A stretch of 56,255 nt of DNA from contig CAMZCW010000003.1 in the NCBI GenBank assembly GCA_947305045.1, positions 1 to 56,255 on the forward strand. Direction: 5' to 3'. The notes beneath the pieces were generated by a model. It had not been told where the DNA came from and searched no databases. It saw only the letters and a list, made by a program, of their open reading frames with translations. Each line of letters opens with the position of its first letter. The stretch's first letter is position 1. The DNA is from an uncultured Bacteroidales bacterium. GTDB lineage: Bacteria; Bacteroidota; Bacteroidia; Bacteroidales; UBA932. Both the position numbers and the translations under genes were made by a program. Below, one piece after another: positions 6,168 to 14,674 of the stretch.

Positions 6168-7943
6168 ATGAATACATCTGCCATTGTAAAATTCCTGGAA
6201 GGGAATCCCTTGTCTTCAAAGGAAGAAATAAGAGAAGGCATAGGATTCTCCGGGAGTGATTCCACTCTGAAGCGGCTAATATGCCAGGCCGTACAGGAAG
6301 GTGCCGTTTCAAAAAGCGGCGCCGGGAAAAATACCAGATACTCCCGTTCCGTTAAGGTAACTCCTACCCGGAAATATCCCGACGGCATCCAGACCTTCGA
6401 GAAAATTATTCAAGGGGGCTATGCCTATGTGGACAAGACAGACCTTGTCTGGCATCTGGCGCAAGAATCTTCCACATACGTATTTCTCAGCCGCCCCAGG
6501 AGGTTTGGGAAATCCCTCCTGGTGAGTACCCTCAAGGCATATTTTGAGGGACGCAAAGAACTGTTCAAGGGACTCTCGATAGAGAAGCTGGAAAGTAAAT
6601 GGGAGATCTTCCCGGTGATAAGATTAGACCTCAGCACGGCGGCAGATGCCCTGGATAAACAGCAGCTGTACCTGAAGCTGGGGAACATACTTGGGGAAAT
6701 AGAAGAGCAGTTCGGCCTGCAAAAAAACGATACGCTTCCAGGCGAACGCCTGTACAGCATAGTGAAGCGGGTTTATGAGATTTCCTCCAAACAGGTGGTC
6801 CTTCTTATAGATGAGTACGATGCCCCCCTTCTCGGTGCCTTGTTCGACGAAAGCCGGGAGGAAGAATTCAAACTGGTGATAAAAGAGCTCTTCGCCCCAA
6901 TTAAAAAACTGGACCCGTATTTGCATTTCACCTTTCTTTCCGGAATTACCAAATTCAGCCAGCTGAGCATTTTCAGCACGCTTAACAACCTTAAGGACAT
7001 CTCACTCAGCGACAAATTTGCAACCCTATGCGGCTTCACCGACGAAGAAATCCAGGGTGTGTTCGGAGATGAAATAAGCGCTTTGGCCCGGGAGAGAGGG
7101 ACTGGCAAAAAGGAGATTCTCACGCTGCTGAAGCAGAATTACGACGGATATCACTTTAGTCCGGAATGTGTTGATACTTATAATCCTTTCAGCATTCTCA
7201 GGACTTTCTCCAATATGAAGATTGGAAACTGGTGGTTTGCTTCCGGAACGCCTGCTGTCCTTTTCAATGCACTGAAAAAATTCGATACTGATATTTATGA
7301 CATAGACGGCGTTGAAGTTAAGGAATCCACATTCAGCCAGCCTGCCGAATCGGTTACCAACGCCGCATCGTTATTCTATCAGAGCGGTTACCTCACCATA
7401 AAGTCTTACTCTCCGGTATTTGATTCTTATGTGCTCACCATCCCCAATGCAGAAGTAAGGAGCGGACTGATGGACAATCTTCTTCCTCTCGTGTATGGAA
7501 AAAGCCAGATAGAGTCCCAGAATGTGGCCATCCGTTTCAAGAGAGCGTTGTTGGAGGAGAATGTGGATCAGGCGATGGAGATACTTAAGGGTTTTTTTGC
7601 ATCCATCCCGTATCCGGAATTTGGCAAAAACGCACTTGATACCGCAGAAAAGAAAGAAGCATATTTCAAACGTCTGTTTTACGTTGTGTTCTCCTTCATG
7701 AACGTTCAGATGTATACCGAGATCATTAATAGCGAGGGCCGAACCGACGCCGTTATGTATCTTGGAGACACAGTGTATGTAGTTGAAGCAAAACTGGATG
7801 CCGGTTCTGCTCAGGAGGCTCTGAAGCAGATTGACAGCAGGGGATATGCAACGAGATTTGCCGGCAGTAAATTGCAGGTAAAGAGACTTGGGATCAATTT
7901 TTCTTCCAAAACCAGGACAATTCAAGACTGGAGAATTGTATGA
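6168..7943 (+). CDS. Winged-helix/AAA-ATPase-like/PD-(D/E)XK nuclease family protein
   Basis: I place the start at ATG 6168 (591 residues); an in-frame TTG at 6156 overlaps the operator end and is less likely. Residues 1-62 look like a winged helix ending NTRYSRS. Then comes the usual AAA-ATPase-like plus PDDEXK_9 architecture: YPDGIQTFEKI, YVDKTDLV, Walker A-like RPRRFGKSLL (109-118), Walker B LLIDEYDAP (212-220), LSGITKFSQLSIFS, NYDGYHF, and a C-terminal nuclease-type core RTDAVMYL with EAK (D527, E540, K542). These proteins are abundant in Bacteroidales, but their role is undefined; defence or mobile-element functions have been suggested. The N-terminal DNA-binding extension is not typical of family members I know. 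The next gene overlaps by 4 bases. Confidence 0.85.
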   Translation: MNTSAIVKFLEGNPLSSKEEIREGIGFSGSDSTLKRLICQAVQEGAVSKSGAGKNTRYSRSVKVTPTRKYPDGIQTFEKIIQGGYAYVDKTDLVWHLAQESSTYVFLSRPRRFGKSLLVSTLKAYFEGRKELFKGLSIEKLESKWEIFPVIRLDLSTAADALDKQQLYLKLGNILGEIEEQFGLQKNDTLPGERLYSIVKRVYEISSKQVVLLIDEYDAPLLGALFDESREEEFKLVIKELFAPIKKLDPYLHFTFLSGITKFSQLSIFSTLNNLKDISLSDKFATLCGFTDEEIQGVFGDEISALARERGTGKKEILTLLKQNYDGYHFSPECVDTYNPFSILRTFSNMKIGNWWFASGTPAVLFNALKKFDTDIYDIDGVEVKESTFSQPAESVTNAASLFYQSGYLTIKSYSPVFDSYVLTIPNAEVRSGLMDNLLPLVYGKSQIESQNVAIRFKRALLEENVDQAMEILKGFFASIPYPEFGKNALDTAEKKEAYFKRLFYVVFSFMNVQMYTEIINSEGRTDAVMYLGDTVYVVEAKLDAGSAQEALKQIDSRGYATRFAGSKLQVKRLGINFSSKTRTIQDWRIV

Positions 7944-9511
7944 AAATACTAAAACTTGCCCCCCCCATGGCCATCATTTTGGCCGCCTGTGCCATTCTGG
8001 CCGCTTCCTGCTCCCGTGAGCGGGAGTTCCAGGAGCTGGAGAATGTGCTGAGCCGGGAAAAAGAAATAGATGCCCGCGTGAAAGCCCGCACGGATTCCCT
8101 CCGACAAGTATTCATGGTTGCGGAAACACCGGAGGACAAATGGTCTTCGGCAGAAGATCTCTATGAAGAGTGGCGCCATCTGAACCTGGACTCCAGCGTT
8201 TTCTATACCAATGAGATGGTCCGCCTGGCAGGGGATAATCCCAGTCGTCAGCTCCGTAGCCGCGCAGCCCAGGTACGCAATCTGGTCAGGGCCGAGAAAC
8301 TCCAGGATGCGGATTCCGTTTTCGCTTCCATCGTCCTGCCGCAGGATGCTTCCCCGGAAGACTGCGAGGCGTATTTCTACAGCGCAGAGCGCATGATTAA
8401 CTATTTGCCTCTGGATAAGGAAGAACTCCGTAGCCGCCTCAATTTCCTGTCGGAAGATTACCTGAGAAGGGACAGTACTTCGGTAAAAGCGCATCTTCTC
8501 AAGGTAAAGGCCATGCGGTTTTCTGGTTCCAAAGAAGATGCTTTCCACTATATTTTTGAGAATCTGCCTCCGGAAAAGATAGAAGATATATACGACTTGT
8601 CGTCCTATTATATGGCCGTGTCGTCACTGTATTTGGAAACCGGCCGCCCCGATATTTCAATTGAATATGCCGCAAAAGCCGCATACCTGGATATAAATTG
8701 CGGCATGAACGACTATTTTTCCCTCTATCAACTAGCTCAAATGCTGTTCAGGACAAGGGATAAGCAGCGGGCCTCCCGCTATATGAGTCGTGCCATCCAG
8801 GATGCATTGGACTACAATTTTCCAATGGGCGTAAGGCGGGCGACAAGGGCGTCGGCTATAATGAACGACACCATTCAGCAGATAAACCGCAACAACAGGA
8901 TTATCCTTGTTGCAGGTATCACCATAGTTAGCATCCTGCTGGCTATTTCCCTGTTCCTGCTGTTCTTCTCGCAAAAAACCCTTGACAAGACAAGAAGGAT
9001 AAACGGGATGTACAGGGAGTCACAGGTTGCATTGAAGCAGGTCTCCCTCATTAAGGACAGGATGCTTGGGGAGTATATGGGCCTCGCTTCGGCTTATATC
9101 TACAAAGTGGACGAGTACAAGTCCAAGTACCGCAAAATCCTGAAGGATAAGGGAGCCGATGCGCTTATGGCTGTCTTCAGGGAGCCCAACTTCGCCGATA
9201 TGGAGTATCCCCACTACTGGAACAATTTCGACAAGATATTCCTGTCCATTTTCCCGAACTTCGTCGAAAGCGTCAACCAGCTTATGCAGCAAGGGCATGC
9301 CTTTGTATCCGATGGTCCGCAGAGCCTTAACACGGAGCTCCGTATCCTCGCCCTTTTTCGCCTGGGCATTACCGAGAGTGCACGTATAGCCAAAATCCTT
9401 CATATTTCAAAAGGAACCGTGTATACCTACCGCTGCGTGATGCGGCAGAATTCCATGCATCCCGAATCTTTTGAGCAAGATGTACAGACTATAAGCGATA
9501 TCAGCCTCTGA
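7940..9511 (+). CDS. DUF6377-type membrane-anchored regulator
   Basis: A 523-residue protein with an N-terminal signal sequence and possible lipobox (AASC, C24), an alpha-helical TPR-like periplasmic region (about 60-310), one transmembrane helix (321-343), a coiled cytoplasmic linker, and a C-terminal domain (365-505). The last part, LNTELRILALFRLGITES followed by IAKILHISKGTVYTYRCVMR, is a LuxR-like helix-turn-helix typical of DUF6377 proteins. Such proteins sit beside PULs and are thought to sense sugars and control transcription, as SusR-like regulators do. The ATGA overlap with the gene before suggests translational coupling. It directly precedes the PUL promoter, so that is the expected target (inference). 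Confidence 0.8.
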   Translation: MKILKLAPPMAIILAACAILAASCSREREFQELENVLSREKEIDARVKARTDSLRQVFMVAETPEDKWSSAEDLYEEWRHLNLDSSVFYTNEMVRLAGDNPSRQLRSRAAQVRNLVRAEKLQDADSVFASIVLPQDASPEDCEAYFYSAERMINYLPLDKEELRSRLNFLSEDYLRRDSTSVKAHLLKVKAMRFSGSKEDAFHYIFENLPPEKIEDIYDLSSYYMAVSSLYLETGRPDISIEYAAKAAYLDINCGMNDYFSLYQLAQMLFRTRDKQRASRYMSRAIQDALDYNFPMGVRRATRASAIMNDTIQQINRNNRIILVAGITIVSILLAISLFLLFFSQKTLDKTRRINGMYRESQVALKQVSLIKDRMLGEYMGLASAYIYKVDEYKSKYRKILKDKGADALMAVFREPNFADMEYPHYWNNFDKIFLSIFPNFVESVNQLMQQGHAFVSDGPQSLNTELRILALFRLGITESARIAKILHISKGTVYTYRCVMRQNSMHPESFEQDVQTISDISL

Positions 9512-9516
9512 TACAT

Positions 9517-9645
9517 TTTAATTTTCCGACCGTTTTCTTTGTGCAGGATGCCATTTGAGGCGTGTCAGTGGCAGATATTACGCCTTTTTTTATTTTAATT
9601 CGCTTTTTGTGCCATAGGTTTTATCTTACCCTCTGGCTATATTTG
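9517..9645 (+). promoter_or_regulatory. Promoter module 2 (start of the PUL operon)
   Basis: In order: TTTAATT (9517-9523) directly after the regulator stop codon, a hairpin (9558-9585), TTTAATTCG (9594-9602), GTG (9609-9611), ATAGG (9614-9618), exactly 19 bases, then TATATTTG (9638-9645). The ATG of the first PUL gene is at 9670. The spacing matches modules 1, 3 and 4. Confidence 0.65.
9558..9592 (+). terminator. Hairpin followed by T7 after the regulator gene
   Basis: Arms AGGCGT (9558-9563) and ACGCCT (9580-9585) pair over 6 bp, followed by a run of T (9585-9591). It can act as a rho-independent terminator for 7940-9511, and also sits where the other modules have a hairpin. Confidence 0.55.
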
Positions 9646-9669
9646 TGTCAGCCCATAAAGGATAACACT

Positions 9670-10671
9670 ATGCACAAACCGAATCGTTTTACTAAAACGA
9701 TAGATTACCTTTCATCGAAGACCATTATCGTCCTTACGGTGAGTCTTGCGCTCGCCGCGGGGATTTTTTGCGGATGCGGGAAGGAGACCACCGGTCAAGC
9801 CGGGGGTGACGGAACTGGGGACGGTGGGGGAGCAGAAATCCCCGGTCAAGCCGGGGATGACGAGAAAGTCACCGAAATCTCCACCCTTAAGGTAATGAGC
9901 TTCAACATCCTCAGGGGAGACCTGCAGGGACCGGACCACCTGTGGACGGTGCGGCGTGAGGCTTGCCTTGCAATGATAGCGGCACAGCAGCCCATGGTGT
10001 TCGGCCTGCAGGAATGCACCTGGACGCAGCGCCGTCACATCCTTTCATCCAACAGCCTTTTCGATGCGGTTGGCATAGCAGTTGACGGACAGAAGAAGGA
10101 CTACACCGACGTTTCGTCCAACCCCATTTTCTGGAGAAAGGACATACTGGAGTTGCTGGACTGGGGCACGTTCTGGCTCTCTGATACGCCCGACGCCGTG
10201 GGCTCCTACACCTGGAACAAAACTAAACCGCGTACCTGCACCTGGGCCCGTTTCCGGGTTCGCTGCAGCGGGAAGACCTTCTACTATTTTAACGCGCACG
10301 TAGAGAACGACGGCGGGTTGGAGGCAAAGGAAAAGAGTATTCTCCTTATTATGGAGAGGATGCAGGCAGCCAATCCTTCCGGAGTTGTGCCCATGATTTT
10401 CGGCGGAGACATGAACAATGTCATTTCGGCATCGGCTCCGCTTGGACCTATGGCACAGTATCTTTCCCATGCGCCTACCTACTGTAAGAAAACCGATACC
10501 GGACGCACATTCAACGGTTTCAAGACTACGGGAGGCAGTGCCATCGACCATCTTTTTTACAGCGAGGGCGCCTTCTCTGGAAAGGTTTTCAGCGTGGACC
10601 GCAAGGCCTACGAAAACGTAACCTATTTATCGGACCATTATCCTATTTTCTGTGAACTGGAATTCATTTAA
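9670..10671 (+). CDS. EEP-family phosphodiesterase lipoprotein
   Basis: I choose ATG 9670 (333 residues), 25 bases after the promoter box; an in-frame GTG at 9562 lies inside the promoter hairpin. A long signal sequence ends near C34/C36 (GIFCGC). Residues 65-333 form an EEP domain with MSFNILRGD, GLQEC, a GGDMNN aspartate-asparagine pair and YLSDHYPI, close in sequence to the EEP half of 4431-6062. Between lipobox and domain lies a glycine-rich linker made of two in-frame copies of a palindromic repeat (encoding GQAGGD and IPGQAGDDE). It is the first gene of the PUL operon, and the next gene starts inside its 3' end. The substrate is unknown; phosphodiester or phosphomonoester cleavage outside the cytoplasm is expected. 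Confidence 0.85.
   Translation: MHKPNRFTKTIDYLSSKTIIVLTVSLALAAGIFCGCGKETTGQAGGDGTGDGGGAEIPGQAGDDEKVTEISTLKVMSFNILRGDLQGPDHLWTVRREACLAMIAAQQPMVFGLQECTWTQRRHILSSNSLFDAVGIAVDGQKKDYTDVSSNPIFWRKDILELLDWGTFWLSDTPDAVGSYTWNKTKPRTCTWARFRVRCSGKTFYYFNAHVENDGGLEAKEKSILLIMERMQAANPSGVVPMIFGGDMNNVISASAPLGPMAQYLSHAPTYCKKTDTGRTFNGFKTTGGSAIDHLFYSEGAFSGKVFSVDRKAYENVTYLSDHYPIFCELEFI
9789..9862 (+). repeat. Two in-frame palindromic repeats, class II
   Basis: ACCGGTCAAGCCGGGGGTGA (from 9789) and CCCCGGTCAAGCCGGGGATG (from 9840) are two copies of a short palindrome, with GTCAAGC at the centre and GATGAC or GGTGAC at the end. Both are read through in frame as part of the lipoprotein linker. Confidence 0.7.
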
Positions 10672-13027
10672 ACTTGTGCTACTCCTGCCGCTTGTCATCG
10701 TGGCGGGATGTGGCAAGGAGATTCCCGATCAGGTCGGGAACGACTTGGAAAACGTCGGGAATGACGGGGGGCAGCTTACCGTGTGCCTGCCGGGAGCGGA
10801 GACAAAGACCGTGCTCGGAGAGAAGACGGGAACAAAATACCCCACATTGTGGAAAGAGGGGGACTGCCTGTCCCTGAACGGTTATTCTTCTCTACCCCTT
10901 TCGGCCGCCGACGCTGGAAGGAGCAGCGCTCCGTTCACCTTCCGTGACGGTCTTGCATCTCCGTTCAATCTTCTTTACCCGGCCGGCAGCGGAGCCGATA
11001 TGGTAAAATTCCCATATCGGCAGACTTATACGGAAGGCAGCTTCGATCCTTCGGCGGCGCCCATGTGGGGGAGCAGCTTGGAGTATACGGATGTCAGCCT
11101 GAAGCACCTTTCAAGCCTGCTCCGGATGGGCCTCACGTCTTCGGAAGGGCTCACTGTGACCGAGATTTCCATTACCGCCCCTGGCGGTGAGGGCCTCAGC
11201 GGCACTTTCTCCCTCGGGAAAAATCCCGACGGCACTTTTGACGGCAGCTTTTCCGGGAAGAGTACCTCGTCTACGGTTACCATGCGTTTCGGCCAGAGCG
11301 GAAAGAGTCTTTCGGCCACGCCCCTCAGGGCTTATATAGCCATTCCTGCAGGTACTTATTCCCGTGGTTTTCGCGCTACCGTCAAGACGGCGCAAGGAAA
11401 GGTGATGATCCTTTCGATGTTCTCGGACGGGTGCACCGTAGCCCCTTCCAAGGTGCTGGAGTTCCCCGATTTGGAATTTGAGGCCGGATTCGGCGGAGTC
11501 CTGTATATATCCAATGCCGCTGAATTTGCCGCCCTCTCCGCCAACTCGGATGCGGTGCTGGTAAGCGACATCGACATGAGCGGCGTAGCGTGGACTCCGC
11601 TTTCCTTTACAGGAACGCTGGATGGCCGCGGATACACTATCAAAGGCCTGAGCGACTCTTTTGCCAGTACTCTTTCGGGCACGGTTAAAGACGTCAATAT
11701 AGCTTCTGTCCTTACCAACAATTCCGCTAAAAACATCACCTGGGGTGCTTTGGCTTGCACCCTGGGAGCAAGCGGCGTTGTCGAAGGATGCGTATTCTCC
11801 GGCACCCTCACCATATCCTACACCGAAACCGATGCCAGCTCCAGCTTTGCAGGCGGTCTCATAGGTACTGCGGCAGCGGGCTCACGGATGAGGGACTGCG
11901 TAAATACAGGAACCGTGCAGGCCGTTAACGTATCGGCATCCACACTAACCATGGGCGGAACCGTGGGCCGTATGCAGTCAGGTGCAGAAAACCTCGTGAA
12001 CCGCGGCACGGTACTATACGATGCTGGCAGCAAACTTAAAACCCTGTATATTGGCGGAGCTATCGGCAACCATAACTCTTCCGGCACCCTGACCGCCATA
12101 GGAAATGAAGGCTCCGTAATTGTAAAAGGCAGCGTTACCGCCGAATGCTACATGGGCGGCATTTCCGGAGCCAATTCCTCCGGAGTGCTGGAGAACATCG
12201 TAACGTCCCCCGACGCCCGTATAATAGTGGACTGCACCGAAAAAAGCGCAGTTAAACCCCATGTGGGCGGTATAGTGGGGCATCTAACCCTTCAAGGCGC
12301 GCTGAAAGGCTGCAAGAATTACACTCCTATCACATTTATTACCAAAGGAGAGGTCCACAATTTCCTTACTATAGGCGGGCTGGTGGGCTATTACAACCGA
12401 AACGATTCCGCCAACACCATGGTGGTTTCTCTGGAAGACTGCGAAAACTACGCGGATATCACCGTATCCGGAAAGTTGGTAGGGAAGAGCGGTGCTGTAA
12501 TCGAGCAGAGCAGCTTGGGCGGTGTCATTGGCTATGCTTACTTGGCAGGAAGCAACCCGCATACATTCAGTATCACCGGATGTGACAATTATGGGAACAT
12601 CATTCTCGAGGACGTCACATACGCCGGTCTTGGCGGCGTGATTGGCGGCACCAACTGGGCGGTCTCCACCATTAGCGGCTGCACCAACCGTGGCAATATC
12701 TCCGTCAGCGGCGAAGGGAACACGGTCACGGTGGGCGGCGTCGTCGCTTCCGTGGTGGCGGGGAACACCCTGACAAAGTGCAAGAACGCCGGTGACGTGT
12801 GGATGGGCGGACTTATAAGCGGCACCAATCCCGGAACGGTTGCGGCCAGTTATTGCGGCGTCGGCGGAAGAGTTTGGAACGGCGAAGCCTGGAAAGCCCC
12901 GCTGGAAAGCGATTTTGCCAAATACATGTATCAGGGATGGGCGCCTTCCGATTATGCGTCCCATCCGGAATACTTCGTGGGCTGTTCATACTGGGACGGT
13001 AAGTCGAAACTAAGCTGGGAGGACTAG
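10652..13027 (+). CDS. GLUG-repeat surface lipoprotein with fimbrillin-like N-terminus
   Basis: A 791-residue lipoprotein that starts with GTG at 10652, overlapping the preceding gene by 20 bases; no better start gives a full signal peptide, which ends at C20 (VAGC). Residues 20-45 contain an in-frame palindromic repeat (EIPDQVGNDLENVGNDGG). Residues 45-290 look fimbrillin-like (TLWKEGDCLSLNGY). Residues 290-770 contain at least six GLUG-type units with GG(L/V/I)IG and a following GC.N.G.I, for example GGVIGYAYL and GCDNYGNI. GLUG repeats occur in bacterial adhesins and protease-associated surface proteins. A surface glycan-binding or adhesion role in the PUL is likely. No catalytic motif was found. 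Confidence 0.75.
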   Translation: MNWNSFKLVLLLPLVIVAGCGKEIPDQVGNDLENVGNDGGQLTVCLPGAETKTVLGEKTGTKYPTLWKEGDCLSLNGYSSLPLSAADAGRSSAPFTFRDGLASPFNLLYPAGSGADMVKFPYRQTYTEGSFDPSAAPMWGSSLEYTDVSLKHLSSLLRMGLTSSEGLTVTEISITAPGGEGLSGTFSLGKNPDGTFDGSFSGKSTSSTVTMRFGQSGKSLSATPLRAYIAIPAGTYSRGFRATVKTAQGKVMILSMFSDGCTVAPSKVLEFPDLEFEAGFGGVLYISNAAEFAALSANSDAVLVSDIDMSGVAWTPLSFTGTLDGRGYTIKGLSDSFASTLSGTVKDVNIASVLTNNSAKNITWGALACTLGASGVVEGCVFSGTLTISYTETDASSSFAGGLIGTAAAGSRMRDCVNTGTVQAVNVSASTLTMGGTVGRMQSGAENLVNRGTVLYDAGSKLKTLYIGGAIGNHNSSGTLTAIGNEGSVIVKGSVTAECYMGGISGANSSGVLENIVTSPDARIIVDCTEKSAVKPHVGGIVGHLTLQGALKGCKNYTPITFITKGEVHNFLTIGGLVGYYNRNDSANTMVVSLEDCENYADITVSGKLVGKSGAVIEQSSLGGVIGYAYLAGSNPHTFSITGCDNYGNIILEDVTYAGLGGVIGGTNWAVSTISGCTNRGNISVSGEGNTVTVGGVVASVVAGNTLTKCKNAGDVWMGGLISGTNPGTVAASYCGVGGRVWNGEAWKAPLESDFAKYMYQGWAPSDYASHPEYFVGCSYWDGKSKLSWED
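10718..10767 (+). repeat. In-frame palindromic repeat, class II
   Basis: GATTCCCGATCAGGTCGGGA with a trailing AACGAC, followed by a half copy GTCGGGAATGACGG (10754-10767), lies just after the lipobox codon of the GLUG lipoprotein and is translated in frame. Confidence 0.7.
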
Positions 13028-13030
13028 GAT

Positions 13031-13855
13031 ATGAAAAAGACAGCAATTCTTATCACGCTTCTTGCCCTCGTTTCCTGCACGGAGAAATACATTCCACAGG
13101 ACCTTAACGTCTATGTAGCCCCACAGGGCCGATGCGTTTTCACCGCAAATGTCACACCTCTGTCCGGAGCCTGGATCTGGAGCGCGTCATCGTCGGCAGT
13201 GGGAGTTTATGGGAACGGGGTTTCCAATGCCCGCTATCAGCCGCGTGCCGCCTATGACGGAGCAACAGGCGCAGCCGAAATCTTCGGCGAGGGCGTAGTT
13301 GGTCAGGCCTATGCCTACATACCCTACACCTCTGCAGGGCTTGATGCTGCCGCCAAGGGGTGCATGCCGCTTCCGAAAGTGCAGAAATACTGCTCGGATG
13401 CAGTCTCCCAGATTGAGAGCAATTGTATCCTTGTCGCCGCTGCCGGCGAAGACGGCCGCTTTGATTTCCGCTATCCCTGCGGAACGCTGCACCTGCAGAT
13501 TAAAATCACCTTCGGAGAACCCGTTCAGAGGGTAACTCTTTCCGCGAACGAACCCCTATGCGGATGGCTGGACGTAATGGACGGCTCAATGGTGACCCCG
13601 TACTACTCCGTCAGCGTCACGGGCATAGACAAGGCTTGCACGGAAAGCAAGCCGCTGGATGTCTGGATAATGCTTCCGGAAGGAACTTATACCGGACTTT
13701 ACGTAACCGTGGCCGGGAAGAAGGAGTCCATCTCTACCGTAGTGGAAGGCACGTTCAATGTCCCTGCCGGCGGAGAATGCACTGCATCGGCACGCGAGAA
13801 CAACAACAATTACAGTGGAACCGACTTTGAAGGCGAGGAGGTAGACTATGACTAG
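13031..13855 (+). CDS. Fimbrillin-like lipoprotein, 274 residues
   Basis: The signal peptide ends at C16 (LVSC). The rest resembles a single fimbrillin-type beta-sandwich: an N-terminal strand RCVFTANVTPLSGAWIWS, YAYIPYTSAG, a central GTLHLQIKITFG segment, and LPEGTYTGLYVTV before a C-terminal VEGTFNVPAGGECTA. It ends with the acidic tail TDFEGEEVDYD, similar in character to the tails of the small ORFs. It starts 3 bases after the GLUG gene and overlaps the next by 8 bases, so it belongs to the operon. A surface accessory of the SusC/D complex is likely; the ligand is unknown. Confidence 0.65.
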   Translation: MKKTAILITLLALVSCTEKYIPQDLNVYVAPQGRCVFTANVTPLSGAWIWSASSSAVGVYGNGVSNARYQPRAAYDGATGAAEIFGEGVVGQAYAYIPYTSAGLDAAAKGCMPLPKVQKYCSDAVSQIESNCILVAAAGEDGRFDFRYPCGTLHLQIKITFGEPVQRVTLSANEPLCGWLDVMDGSMVTPYYSVSVTGIDKACTESKPLDVWIMLPEGTYTGLYVTVAGKKESISTVVEGTFNVPAGGECTASARENNNNYSGTDFEGEEVDYD

Positions 13856-14207
13856 AAAAACCATTATTACGGCCGTATTTGCGGCGCTGGTCTTTGCCGC
13901 CTGCACCAGGGAGGTGATGATCCCTACCGCCAAGAACCTCGGTGAAGTGACCGTGGAGTCCGATGCCGGGCAGCTTTCCGTCTTTATCAATGCCGACGGC
14001 ATTTGGAAGGCGACATCCCTGTCGGAGTGGATTTCCGTTGACGATCAATGGCACAGTGGAAGTTATTCCATTGTGATTACCTATGGGTCCAACCGTTCAA
14101 TCGAAGGTCTCTCACGTCCTTCCAGAACCGGGAAAGTCCTGATAGGCACGGCGGACGGAACGGAAACGGACACCCTTTATGTTCACCAAAAAGGATTGGA
14201 GCTATGA
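13848..14207 (+). CDS. Small BACON-type lipoprotein
   Basis: A 119-residue lipoprotein with cysteine C19 (FAAC). The mature part looks like one BACON-type Ig domain: a strand GQLSVFINADGIWKAT, the usual tryptophan-containing SEWISVDD turn, and a closing strand GTETDTLYVHQKG. BACON domains are common in PUL proteins and are thought to bind carbohydrate or act as spacers. The gene overlaps both neighbours, by 8 bases before and 4 bases after (ATGA), so translation is probably coupled. Confidence 0.7.
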   Translation: MTRKTIITAVFAALVFAACTREVMIPTAKNLGEVTVESDAGQLSVFINADGIWKATSLSEWISVDDQWHSGSYSIVITYGSNRSIEGLSRPSRTGKVLIGTADGTETDTLYVHQKGLEL

Positions 14208-14674
14208 ACAAGACATTGACACTTTTTTTGATTCTTGCCCTCACCGCCTGTACCAGGGAGGTCAGCTTCGACCATAACATATCTGCCGAATTCCCCTCTC
14301 AAAAGCAGCTGGAAAACGTTTCAGTGTGTTTCGCGCCGGATGGCAGCGCCGATATCCTGGTGAGCACGGACGGGGTTGTTGGCTACGGAAGCCTTTCCGT
14401 TGCGAGAGTTACTGTTGTCGATGAAGCCGAGCTTCCGGAAATCCTTGAGGAAACATTCTGGACGGGGTCGTCACGCCAGTGGATTATACTTCTGGAAACC
14501 TCGCTTCCCTGCGAAAGCATGTCGGATTGCGGCTTTGTGAACGTACTTCGCGCCCGCGGGCTTTCCCAGGACGGCGTGTCCCTCTGGGCTTCCTCCAATG
14601 TTTATGACAAGATTTCAAACCTGACTGTAAGTCCCGTGAGTTTCACGGTTAAAGTATGGGAGAGCGGCCGATGA
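14204..14674 (+). CDS. Small PUL lipoprotein of unknown fold
   Basis: A 156-residue lipoprotein starting at ATG 14204, in an ATGA overlap with the previous stop; a longer upstream frame lacks a signal peptide. The lipobox cysteine is C16 (LTAC). After CTREVSFDHNI the sequence has alternating beta-strand character (DILVSTDGVVGYGSLSVARV) and no motif I recognise. It ends in an ATGA overlap with susC. Three small lipoproteins directly upstream of susC is an uncommon order; a role in assembling or capping the SusC/D complex is a guess. Confidence 0.65.
   Translation: MNKTLTLFLILALTACTREVSFDHNISAEFPSQKQLENVSVCFAPDGSADILVSTDGVVGYGSLSVARVTVVDEAELPEILEETFWTGSSRQWIILLETSLPCESMSDCGFVNVLRARGLSQDGVSLWASSNVYDKISNLTVSPVSFTVKVWESGR

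Noticed and set aside
9562..9669. GTG 9562 as start of the first PUL gene
   Set aside because: It lies inside the terminator-like hairpin and upstream of the promoter box; ATG 9670 gives a proper signal peptide.
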